Shown: piece by piece, positions 5,654 through 11,587 of the stretch | Layout of the letters: each line of letters opens with the position of its first letter | Position numbering within the stretch: position 1 is the first letter of the stretch | NCBI RefSeq assembly: GCF_014207535.1 | Contig: NZ_JACHGK010000019.1 | Span: 1-11,587 of the forward strand | Reading direction: 5' to 3' | DNA length: 11,587 nucleotides | Origin: Bacillus benzoevorans | GTDB taxonomy: Bacteria; Bacillota; Bacilli; Bacillales; Cytobacillaceae | The notes under the pieces: generated by a model | What the model saw: only the letters and a program-made list of their open reading frames with translations | The model's database searches: none | What the model was told of the DNA's origin: nothing | Made by a program: the position numbers and the translations under genes

Positions 5654-6829
5654 TTATTTCATTTGCAATGCGCTAAGATAGATTTCTTCATACTTCGCTG
5701 CAGCTGTAATGTGAGAGTATTCCTGTTCAATCTTTTCCCGCGCTTTTCTTGCCATTTCCGCGCCTCTTTCCGGATTGTCCAGCAGTTCCATGATCGCCGC
5801 TGCCATTTGCTCGGCGCTTTTTTCTTCGATTAACAGTCCGTCCACACCCGGGTTGACAATTTCTTTTAAACCGCCGACTGCACAGGCGATGAGCGGAGTG
5901 CCGGAACCCATTGCTTCCAGGGCTGAGATTGAAGTCGCTTCTTCGACACCGGCTGAATAGACGCTGGGAACAATGACAATATCCGAGAGGGCGAAATAGT
6001 CCTTCACCTTATCATGCGGCACATTGCCGAGCAGGGTCACCCGGTCCTCGATCCCATTCTCCGCCGCGATTCTTTTGATTTCAGCCATTTGAGTTCCTTC
6101 ACCGGCATAAATTAACCGGGCTTTCGGATACTTCTGCAGCACAGCGGGAAACGAAAGGGCAGGGTAGATAACGCCATTTTTTGGCACAAGCCGTCTTGGA
6201 ATAAACACAACCTGCTCGTCCTGGTCAACGCCGTACTGCGCGCGAAATTCCTGCCTTTTTCCTTTATCCGGCTTAAAACTATGAATATCAATAAAATTAC
6301 GGATCGCTGTCGCCTCGACACCAGAAACCTCTTTAATATAATTTTTCAAGCGCTGGTCCACTGTGACAATTTTTCGCGTTCCTTTATAAGCTTTGATTTC
6401 AATGCTCTGAAACTTCTTCGCTTCCGGACTTCCCTCAATCATCGAACCTTTGCTGATCGATTCAAACGTCGCGTAGCCGTGAACCGTTGACACGACTGGA
6501 ATGCCAGTCTCCAAAGCCGCTAGTGTGGAAAAAGGGTCCTGGGCGTTAATAAGACAATAGTTTTTATGTTTATTTTTCTCAATTAATTTCTGCACACAAT
6601 TTTGCCGCACGTGATGTGTCCAAAGGATCCCGCGTCCCTTGCGGATTTTGTTCATCACGTAGCTCGGTCCTTGTGCATAAAGCTTGCGTACAACTGGGGC
6701 AATATTGGCAAACGAGAGGACATCGACTTCATGCCCCCGGGCTTCAAGCCCTGCCTTTAACGTCGTCACATGTGTCGACAATCCCCCAATATGCGGGTAT
6801 TCATAGGCTGTAGCCAGCAAGATTTTCAT
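5654..6829 (-). CDS. Family-4 glycosyltransferase (GT-B fold)
   Basis: This 391-residue retaining glycosyltransferase transfers a sugar from a nucleotide donor to a growing surface glycan or lipid-linked acceptor at the inner face of the membrane. The N-terminal Rossmann domain carries the acceptor-side G-G-L-S-T-H-V loop (residues 15-21) and an S-T-V-H-G-Y motif. The C-terminal donor domain has R-R-L-V-P-K-N-G, A-G-E-G-T and the catalytic E-x7-E motif at E297 and E305, followed by A-M-G-S-G-T-P and V-G-G-L-K-E. Length and both domains are normal. The ATG is preceded by GGAGGG. It lies on the same strand as csaB but 370 bp downstream, with a phased repeat array between, so it probably has its own promoter; TTGGTA and TAAAAA with a 17-bp spacer on the minus strand near 6935-6970 is a weak candidate. 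Donor and linkage cannot be read from sequence. Confidence 0.9.
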   Translation of the reverse strand: MKILLATAYEYPHIGGLSTHVTTLKAGLEARGHEVDVLSFANIAPVVRKLYAQGPSYVMNKIRKGRGILWTHHVRQNCVQKLIEKNKHKNYCLINAQDPFSTLAALETGIPVVSTVHGYATFESISKGSMIEGSPEAKKFQSIEIKAYKGTRKIVTVDQRLKNYIKEVSGVEATAIRNFIDIHSFKPDKGKRQEFRAQYGVDQDEQVVFIPRRLVPKNGVIYPALSFPAVLQKYPKARLIYAGEGTQMAEIKRIAAENGIEDRVTLLGNVPHDKVKDYFALSDIVIVPSVYSAGVEEATSISALEAMGSGTPLIACAVGGLKEIVNPGVDGLLIEEKSAEQMAAAIMELLDNPERGAEMARKAREKIEQEYSHITAAAKYEEIYLSALQMK

Positions 6830-6996
6830 AATCGTCCCTCCATTGACTGGATGTTGCTATGTATTGCAGGAGAAGTTTCCCCCTGCTGTTCTATTTGTAC
6901 CTGAATGGCCTTCATTAGAGGAAAAATCAGCTCTATTTTTTAAAAAATGAAAGAATTATTACCAAAATCAGAGCTTGTTTCCTGGAAAAATAAATA

Positions 6997-7111
6997 ATTG
7001 CACCGAAAAGTGAGGGAATCGCACTAAATTTTCATTTATTGCACCAAAACCAGACATAATTGCACCAAACTTTGGATTATTGCACCAAAACTACTGTTTA
7101 TTGCACTATTT
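6997..7111. repeat. Helically phased array of six ATTGCACC-type units
   Basis: The word ATTGCACCAAAA or a close variant recurs six times. GCAC starts at 7000, 7021, 7041, 7062, 7082 and 7103, giving steps of 21, 20, 21, 20 and 21 bp. The 8-9 bases between words differ from unit to unit, so this is not a simple tandem duplication. Units 2 and 6 read GCACT. A degenerate match (ATTACCAAAA, about 6957-6967) lies two steps to the left, in phase. A short A-tract follows most words, so intrinsic bending is possible. On the minus strand the word reads TTTTGGTGCAAT. Confidence 0.8.
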
Positions 7112-7130
7112 AGAATGATTACAATTAAAT

Positions 7131-7147
7131 AAAACGGGAAATGTCCC
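7131..7147 (-). terminator. Weak terminator after csaB
   Basis: On the minus strand, GGGA-CATT-TCCC is followed by GTTTTATTT. The stem is only 4 bp, so the call rests mainly on the T-run and its position about 50 nt after the csaB stop. Confidence 0.3.
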
Positions 7148-7199
7148 TTCTTCGCGGTTTATAGCATGAACTAAACTAACCACAGCAGGCCGCCCCGCT

Positions 7200-8309
7200 T
7201 TATTTTAAAAACTTCTCCTTCAAAAGCTCCACATTCCTTAGTGCTTCCTGTTTCAGTTCAGCCGCACTGTTTAAAATGATCTCGCTGTATTTTTCCCGGT
7301 GATCCATAAGCCCGATGGCGTTGGTAATCATTTCATCCACATCAATATCCTGGAGTGCGGCGGAAAATTCCCACATATGGTTGCGTTTGAGCAGACTCTC
7401 GACCTTTTTATCGTAGCTCAGACCGATATGAGGAACGCCCATAATCGTGGAAAAAATAAGAGCATGCAGCCGCATCCCAATCGTTAACTGGCATTCGCCA
7501 ATGAAATTCACATATTGGTTCGGTGAAAAATCAGTTCCTAATACATAACATTGATCCTTGTGCACCATCTGGGCGAGTACTCTTTCGGATGCCTTCGCAT
7601 CATGATGTCCCTCCATCGGTACGAAAACAGGTGTCACGCCGCGGTGCTCAATTAAGGCATCAAGAATCTGCGCCATTTGCTCAAACTGCTTTACTTTTTC
7701 AAACCAAGGACGCACGGAAACGGCGACCAGATTGTCCCGGTTCTCAAGCGGCAGGCTGTCAATACACGCCGTACTTTTGCGCGGCTGGTAAGCAAAAACG
7801 ATATCAGAAGTGACAACCGTTTGCGGACGGGTCACCCCGAGCCTATGCAGCAAATCCTTAGAGTATTGATCGCGGACCGTTACGAAATCGGCCATATTAG
7901 CAAAAACCTTCATTAATATTTTGCCCCATTTGGAATGGACGGGTCCAATACCCTGTGAGAAAAACATCACCTTCGTGCCGCAAAGTTTGGCAAGAAAAAC
8001 GATTAATAAATAGTAAGGAAGAGGACCGAATAAAAAGCGGGTTGGGTATGTATCTTGCAACAGCCCGCCGCCGCCGCTGATTAACAAATCGGCTCCTTTA
8101 AGCGCCCCGACTTTCTTTTTAAAATCATGGCGCCAGCCCCGGTACACACTATTGACATGATGTTCTTTAGCGGTTTTATCAGGGGAAAGGGAGAATACCG
8201 TAATCTCAGGATTCTCCAACTGTTCCCGTAAATTATAGATGATTGCTTCGAGGATGGCCTCATCCCCGGTATTTCCAAGTCCGTAAAATCCTGATATGAC
8301 AATTTTCAA
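7200..8309 (-). CDS. csaB: Polysaccharide pyruvyl transferase, CsaB type
   Basis: This 369-residue enzyme adds a pyruvate ketal from phosphoenolpyruvate to a sugar of a cell surface polysaccharide. In Bacillus anthracis and relatives, CsaB pyruvylates the secondary cell wall polymer so that SLH-domain S-layer proteins can bind. Family marks are the N-terminal F-Y-G-L-G-N-T-G-D-E-A motif (residues 8-18), the glycine cluster S-G-G-G-G-L-L-Q-D (78-86), F-S-Q-G-I-G-P near residue 117, and the C-terminal G-M-R-L-H-A motif (278-283) followed by S-Y-D-K-K (298-302). The length is normal. The start is TTG at 8309 behind GGAGG at roughly 10 nt; the nearer ATG is out of frame. A leader hairpin lies at 8344-8361. 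It is divergent from the second glycosyltransferase operon. No SLH protein gene is in view. Confidence 0.88.
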   Translation of the reverse strand: MKIVISGFYGLGNTGDEAILEAIIYNLREQLENPEITVFSLSPDKTAKEHHVNSVYRGWRHDFKKKVGALKGADLLISGGGGLLQDTYPTRFLFGPLPYYLLIVFLAKLCGTKVMFFSQGIGPVHSKWGKILMKVFANMADFVTVRDQYSKDLLHRLGVTRPQTVVTSDIVFAYQPRKSTACIDSLPLENRDNLVAVSVRPWFEKVKQFEQMAQILDALIEHRGVTPVFVPMEGHHDAKASERVLAQMVHKDQCYVLGTDFSPNQYVNFIGECQLTIGMRLHALIFSTIMGVPHIGLSYDKKVESLLKRNHMWEFSAALQDIDVDEMITNAIGLMDHREKYSEIILNSAAELKQEALRNVELLKEKFLK

Positions 8310-8343
8310 AGAGAAGCATCCTCCTTTATAAGGAATATTTTAA

Positions 8344-8361
8344 ACAGGCATCCAAGCCTGT
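8344..8361 (-). promoter_or_regulatory. Hairpin in the csaB leader
   Basis: ACAGGC and GCCTGT flank a 6-nt loop, a perfect 6-bp inverted repeat about 35 nt upstream of the csaB start. On the minus strand it is followed by TTTAAAAT, so it could be an attenuator-like stem, a stability element, or an operator. Confidence 0.4.
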
Positions 8362-8420
8362 AACCCTATTAATGCTTTGAATGTCAGCTAACGGCCCTCA
8401 CGCTTATGGAAAATATTAGA

Positions 8421-8480
8421 GAAACGCGAGAACCGTCCCTGTGTTTCGCCAGGGAAGCAGGACCCCGTGTTTCGCCCCAC
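8421..8480. repeat. GTGTTTCGCC repeat cluster (REP-like)
   Basis: GTGTTTCGCC occurs at 8441-8450 and 8467-8476, 26 bp apart, and a related word appears inverted as GAAACGC at 8421-8427. CCCTG (8437-8441) and CAGGG (8450-8454) enclose the first copy in a small hairpin. On the minus strand the segment reads GGGACGGTTCTCGCGTTTC, which I recall as a motif scattered between genes in Firmicutes; that recollection is unverified. Confidence 0.5.
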
Positions 8481-8599
8481 GTTTTTGATTATGACAGAAT
8501 TTGCTGGGAGAATAAATAGTTTAAGTGCTTGTTGAGCCCCTAAAAAGGGCAAATTCTGGCGATTGATAGCAAAACCTGTATATAAAAATCATTTCTTTG

Positions 8600-8629
8600 T
8601 TTCTATTCTACTGTAAAAGTTGGTATAAT
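8600..8629 (+). promoter_or_regulatory. Extended -10 promoter of the glycosyltransferase operon
   Basis: A perfect TATAAT at 8624-8629 is preceded by TGG, making an extended -10 element. The -35 region is poor (TTTCTA at 8600-8605, spacer 18). The expected start of transcription is near 8636, giving a leader of about 55 nt. Confidence 0.65.
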
Positions 8630-8638
8630 GTCTTATGT

Positions 8639-8655
8639 TGACGTATGAAGCGTCA
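8639..8655. promoter_or_regulatory. Palindrome at the transcript start
   Basis: TGACG (8639-8643) and CGTCA (8651-8655) flank 7 bp immediately downstream of the -10 box. It could be a repressor site or a small 5' hairpin in the leader. Confidence 0.35.
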
Positions 8656-8690
8656 TTCATCGACAAATGGTTGAAGAAGGAATGGAATGA

Positions 8691-9806
8691 ATGAAGCAAC
8701 CGTTACACGATAAAAGGGTATTGGTTATTACCAATATGTATCCAACGCAAAACCATAAAAGTTTTGGCATTTTTATAAAAAATCAAGTGGAAGCTTTACG
8801 CAAAAGAGGTTTACATATCGATGTGGCGGCTATTACCAATCCCAAAAACGGGAAAGTAAATGTCATGACAAAGTACACAGCATGGGTGCTGCAAACCATC
8901 TTTTTCCTTCTCACAAAAGGAAAATCCTATGATCTGGTCCATGCCCATTATACCTTTCCCAGCGGCTATTTAGCGCTTTTGTTTAAAAAGCTCTTCGGCT
9001 GCCGTATGGTGGTGACCGCCCATGGCGGCGATATTGATAAAATGGCGCGGAAAAGTGATAGGCTTTTTCATTTAACAAAAAAAGTACTGCACGCAGCAGA
9101 CCATGTCATTGCCGTCGGCGAAGAACTGCGGGAGAAGATTGTGAGTGAATTCTCCGTTCCGGATGACCAGGTTTCCGTCATTAATATGGGTGTGAACCGG
9201 GAAATATTTAAACCGTACGGGAAGCGGGCGACGAGAGATGAAATCGGAATTGGCGCGGAAGAGAAGGTCATTCTTTTTGTCGGAAATATTCTTGAACAAA
9301 AGGGATTGACTGAATTATTGGATGCGTACACAGCGATTCGCGAACCGGGACAAAGGATGACATTGCGCATCATTGGTGCGGAGAAGGATTTATTTTTCAA
9401 AAAGAAATTTGAAGAGACGATTGCCGCTAGGAATTTGCAGGAGGATGTGCAGTTTCTTGGGGTGATGGAGCAGCGGGAAATCGCGCGCTGGATGTGTGCC
9501 GCGGATTGTCTTGTCCTGCCTTCGCATATTGAGGGTTTCGGACTGGTGGCACTGGAGGCAATGGCGTGCGGGACACCGGTGGTGGGCAGTGAGACAGGCG
9601 GCTTGAAGTATTTATTGGCAGATGGTGCCGGAGTAACGGTGCCGGTGAAAAATTCACGTGAATTAGCACATTCTCTTTCATTTGTGTTATCTTCTAAGAA
9701 TGAGAGAGATGTTTTAATAAAAAATGGAATGAAAAAAGCAGAGGAAAACGACCAAGAACAAATGCTCAATCGGGTAGTGGAAGTCTATTTTCCTACTGGA
9801 GGGTAG
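8691..9806 (+). CDS. Family-4 glycosyltransferase, TuaC-like
   Basis: This 371-residue GT-B glycosyltransferase is the first gene of a three-gene operon. The N-terminal domain shows I-T-N-M-Y-P and S-F-G-I-F-I-K-N-Q-V-E-A-L (residues 24-36), H-A-H-Y-T-F-P-S-G (84-92) and H-G-G-D-I (111-115), a pattern close to Bacillus subtilis TuaC of teichuronic acid synthesis. The donor domain has G-N-I-L-E-Q-K-G-L, then P-S-H-I-E-G-F-G with the E-x7-E pair at E281 and E289. It should use a nucleotide sugar at the cytoplasmic membrane face. The ATG at 8691 lies behind AAGAAGGAA; nearer upstream ATGs are out of frame or stop at once. The promoter is at 8624. The stop is 5 nt before the next ATG, whose GGAGGG lies inside this gene's end. 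The resemblance to TuaC does not prove a teichuronic acid role. Confidence 0.9.
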   Translation: MKQPLHDKRVLVITNMYPTQNHKSFGIFIKNQVEALRKRGLHIDVAAITNPKNGKVNVMTKYTAWVLQTIFFLLTKGKSYDLVHAHYTFPSGYLALLFKKLFGCRMVVTAHGGDIDKMARKSDRLFHLTKKVLHAADHVIAVGEELREKIVSEFSVPDDQVSVINMGVNREIFKPYGKRATRDEIGIGAEEKVILFVGNILEQKGLTELLDAYTAIREPGQRMTLRIIGAEKDLFFKKKFEETIAARNLQEDVQFLGVMEQREIARWMCAADCLVLPSHIEGFGLVALEAMACGTPVVGSETGGLKYLLADGAGVTVPVKNSRELAHSLSFVLSSKNERDVLIKNGMKKAEENDQEQMLNRVVEVYFPTGG

Positions 9807-9811
9807 GATGC

Positions 9812-10297
9812 ATGAAAGGCGATAGAAAAAGAAGAAAAAAGGTTTTGTTCATCTCATCATTGGGCGGGCATTTGACGCAGCTTTTGCAATTAAAGCCGCT
9901 TTTTGCTGAGTATGACTATCATATTATTACGGAAAAATCGATTATTACAGAGGATTTAAGCCAGCAGTATCAGATGTCATTTTTGATGTATGGGGCGCGG
10001 AATTATTTGTTTCGTTACTTTTTTAAGTTTACGTATAATATTTTTAAATCGCTGTATTATTTTTTTCGCGAGAGGCCGGATGTGATTGTGACGACTGGCG
10101 CTCATACAGCTGTGCCGATGTGTTATATTGCGAAGCTGTTTGGACGGAAGGTTGTCTTTATTGAGAGCTTTGCGAAAACGTCGACCCCGACGATATCGGG
10201 GAAGCTTGTCTATCCTATTGCCGATTTGTTTATTATCCAATGGGAGGAAATGAGAAAGCATTATCCTAAGGCAGTCTATGGAGGGTCTATCTATTGA
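9812..10297 (+). CDS. Alg14/PssD/Cps14F-like glycosyltransferase subunit
   Basis: This 161-residue protein corresponds to the membrane-anchor half of a split GT28-type glycosyltransferase. It has the Alg14 opening S-S-L-G-G-H-L-T-Q-L-L-Q-L (residues 15-27), a basic and hydrophobic membrane-associating region (about 64-86), the T-T-G-A-H-T-A-V-P motif (94-102) and V-F-I-E-S-F-A-K-T (115-123). In Streptococcus Cps14F/G and Rhizobium PssD/PssE, such a protein recruits its catalytic partner to add a sugar to a lipid-linked acceptor. It starts 5 nt after the preceding stop, behind GGAGGG. Its TGA overlaps the TTG start of the next gene by four bases, the usual coupling of subunits made in equal amounts. 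Its length is normal for the bacterial form. Confidence 0.88.
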   Translation: MKGDRKRRKKVLFISSLGGHLTQLLQLKPLFAEYDYHIITEKSIITEDLSQQYQMSFLMYGARNYLFRYFFKFTYNIFKSLYYFFRERPDVIVTTGAHTAVPMCYIAKLFGRKVVFIESFAKTSTPTISGKLVYPIADLFIIQWEEMRKHYPKAVYGGSIY

Positions 10298-10773
10298 TAT
10301 TTGTGGTATTGGGAACGCATGAACTTCCGTTTGATCGTTTGCTGAAGGAAATAGACAAGCTAATTTTGGCAGGGAAGATTCAGGAAGAGGTGCTTGTGCA
10401 GGCAGGTCATACGAAATACCGTTCGGAGCGGATGAAGTATTTTGATTTTACGACCTATGAGCATATGGCAGAGCTTTACCGGGATGCCAGCGTGATTATT
10501 ACCCACGGCGGAACGGGATCGATTACGATGGGGATGAAGATGGGCAAGAAGGTGATTGCCGTCCCGCGCTTGGTGAAATACGGCGAGCATAATGACGATC
10601 ACCAGCTGGAAATCGTGAAGCAGTTCTATCAGACGGGGCATATTCTCTACTGGAATGAGCCGATGGAGCTGTGGGAGGTCATGGAGCAGCTGGAAAGCTT
10701 CGCGCCAAAGCCGTTCCATAGCGGAAACAAGAAAATCCTCTCCATTCTCCGCGACTTTATTGACTCGATTTGA
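10294..10773 (+). CDS. Alg13/PssE/Cps14G-like catalytic glycosyltransferase subunit
   Basis: This 159-residue protein is the catalytic half of the split glycosyltransferase, equivalent to the C-terminal donor-binding domain of MurG/GT28 enzymes. It shows V-L-G-T-H-E-L-P-F-D-R-L (residues 5-16), I-I-T-H-G-G-T-G-S-I (68-77) for nucleotide-sugar binding, and P-R-L-V-K-Y-G-E-H-N-D-D-H-Q-L-E (91-106), the family's strongest signature. It probably transfers one sugar (galactose, glucose or GlcNAc-type in relatives) onto a lipid-linked saccharide together with the preceding gene product. The start is TTG at 10294, inside the TTGA overlap with the upstream stop, with GGAGGG 8 nt ahead. A terminator at 10786 ends the operon. 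Confidence 0.88.
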   Translation: MIFVVLGTHELPFDRLLKEIDKLILAGKIQEEVLVQAGHTKYRSERMKYFDFTTYEHMAELYRDASVIITHGGTGSITMGMKMGKKVIAVPRLVKYGEHNDDHQLEIVKQFYQTGHILYWNEPMELWEVMEQLESFAPKPFHSGNKKILSILRDFIDSI

Positions 10774-10785
10774 ATAAATGTTTGG

Positions 10786-10822
10786 CAAAAGGAGCCCTTG
10801 ATGATGCGGGGGCTCCTTGTTT
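10786..10822 (+). terminator. Terminator of the glycosyltransferase operon
   Basis: AAGGAGCCC (10789-10797) pairs perfectly with GGGCTCCTT (10810-10818) around a 12-nt loop and is followed by GTTTGTG. It begins 13 nt after the stop codon. Confidence 0.75.
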
Positions 10823-10989
10823 GTGCTTTGGGTGATACAGACTGGTTCATGAGGCGCAAACTGTCCCGGCTTTCTCTCTGAATTTGTCTGAGAGGGGCGT
10901 GAATGCTGCCCAGTCACTCGGTCTTCCTACTTAAGGAATTAAAAAGCGCCCGTGATTCGGACAACCTCAGAGGAAACCAAGCGGAAGTT
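10823..10989. other. Spacer between the operon and the tandem array
   Basis: There is no convincing gene here. A short ATG-initiated reading frame from 10903 runs into the repeats and has no ribosome site. An inverted pair CTCTC/GAGAG lies near 10875-10895. The last 50 bases (from about 10938) resemble a decayed copy of the 52-bp unit, with GGACA and AGAGG words in similar order. Confidence 0.5.
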
Positions 10990-11587
10990 GTACAAAAGAA
11001 GGCGTCAAAAGGACAGGAAGAGGCGGAAGCCCGGAAAAACTGTCTAATAGAAGGCGTCAAAAGGACAGGAAGAGACAGGAACTTGTAAAAGCTGTCTAAT
11101 AGAAGGCTTCAAAAGGACAGGAAGAGGCGGTAACTCGTAAAATCTGTCTAATAGAAGGCGTCAAAAGGACAGGATGACTCAGGAACTCGTAAAAACTGTC
11201 TAATAGAAGGCGTCAAAAGGACAGGAAGAGGCGGAAGCCCAGAAAAACTGTCCAATAGAAGGCGTCAAAAGGACAGGATGACTCAGGAACTCGTAAAAAC
11301 TGTCTAATAGAAGGCGTCAAAAGGACAGGAAGAGGCGGAAGCCCGGAAAAACTGTCTAATAGAAGGCGTCAAAAGGACAGGATGACTCGGGAACTCGTAA
11401 AATCTGTCTAATAGAGGGCGTCAAAAGGACAGGATGAGACAGGAACTTGTAAAAGCTGTCTAATAGAAGGCGTCAAAAGGACAGGATGACTCAGGAACTC
11501 GTAAAAACTGTCTAATAGAAGGCGTCAAAAGGACAAGAAGAGGCGGTAACCCAGAAAATCTGTCTAATAGAAGGCTTCAAAAGGACA
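10990..11587. repeat. Tandem array of exact 52-bp units, open at the window end
   Basis: Units begin at 10990, 11042, 11094, 11146, 11198, 11250, 11302, 11354, 11406, 11458, 11510 and 11562 (the last is cut by the window edge), always 52 bp apart with no indels. The first 27 or so bases of each unit (GTCTAATAGAAGGCGTCAAA then AGGACAG) are nearly invariant; the other half exists in a few recurring versions (for example GAAGAGGCGGAAGCCCG and GATGACTCAGGAACTCG). CTGTCT and GGACAG can pair across each conserved half, and unit 6 has CTGTCC, which strengthens the pairing. Because 52 is not a multiple of 3 and units contain stops, the array is not coding. The first unit is diverged at its left end. 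Confidence 0.95.

Larger units (their letters stand above)
6830..7199. other. 370-bp gap with a phased repeat array and palindromes
   Basis: This is the intergenic gap between csaB and the downstream glycosyltransferase, with no convincing ORF. It contains the GCAC array (6997-7111), a weak hairpin terminator at 7131-7147, a perfect AT palindrome at 6935-6948, and the inverted pair AGCTCT (6929-6934) and AGAGCT (6970-6975). The promoter of the gene ending at 5654 should lie in its left half. Confidence 0.6.
8310..8690. other. 381-bp divergent regulatory region
   Basis: This region separates csaB from the plus-strand glycosyltransferase operon and contains no convincing gene. It holds the csaB leader hairpin (8344-8361), a cluster of GTGTTTCGCC repeats (8421-8480), the extended -10 promoter at 8600-8629 and a palindrome at 8639-8655. 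I saw no clear promoter for csaB. Confidence 0.6.

Noticed and set aside
9068..9769. 233-codon minus-strand reading frame
   Set aside because: It lies wholly opposite the well-supported TuaC-like glycosyltransferase and is rich in Ser, Pro and Arg, as expected of an antisense shadow.
10360..10917. 185-codon minus-strand reading frame
   Set aside because: It is antisense to the Alg13-like gene and its terminator, with no start signal or recognisable domain.
10903..11088. 61-codon plus-strand reading frame
   Set aside because: It has no ribosome site, runs into the 52-bp repeats and has no protein-like composition.
10990..11587. CRISPR array
   Set aside because: The variable halves recur in a few near-identical versions, every unit is exactly 52 bp, and no cas gene is in view; real spacers would be unique.

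Overview
The window looks like chromosomal DNA of a low-to-mid GC Firmicute, most likely a Bacillaceae member (Bacillus in the broad sense). The evidence is strong AGGAGG-type ribosome binding sites, TTG and GTG starts, Bacillus-type small secreted proteins and lipoproteins, hairpin/T-run terminators, and a csaB-type pyruvyl transferase. No tRNA, rRNA, CRISPR array or transposase is visible.

Layout. (1) 1-94 is the 3' end of a group II intron, with a well-formed domain V (CGC triad, GAAA loop, CG bulge) and a domain VI with a bulged A, pointing to class IIC. Its reverse transcriptase would lie left of the window. (2) 205-1979 is an accessory stretch of three small exported proteins of unknown function: a minus-strand secreted protein, a plus-strand secreted protein and a lipoprotein, separated by hairpins and a recurring GGGCGC motif. 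(3) 2147-4225 holds a TetR-type repressor divergent from a YhgE/Pip-like membrane protein, with a palindrome in the shared promoter region, then a very short ORF that may be the stump of a third gene. (4) 4217-5568 has a VIT1/CCC1 iron/manganese transporter (minus) and a single-domain DUF1259-like protein (plus). (5) 5654-10773 is a polysaccharide block: a family-4 glycosyltransferase and csaB on the minus strand, and divergently a second family-4 glycosyltransferase followed by a coupled Alg14-like/Alg13-like pair. (6) 10990 to the window end is an array of exact 52-bp tandem repeats that runs off the edge.

How the genes work together. The five polysaccharide genes plausibly build and pyruvylate a surface glycan, either a secondary cell wall polymer that anchors SLH-domain proteins or an exopolysaccharide. 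No initiating sugar-phosphate transferase, flippase or polymerase is present, so the pathway must be completed elsewhere. The TetR/membrane protein pair resembles a self-regulated export or envelope-stress module.

Most unusual are two non-coding arrays, one inside and one at the end of the polysaccharide block. One has six GCAC words spaced 21, 20, 21, 20 and 21 bp apart; the other has eleven-plus units of exactly 52 bp, each with a conserved half and a variable half drawn from a few recurring versions. Both periods are close to whole numbers of DNA helical turns. I do not see a clear new enzymatic system; these arrays and the intron end are the best candidates for follow-up.
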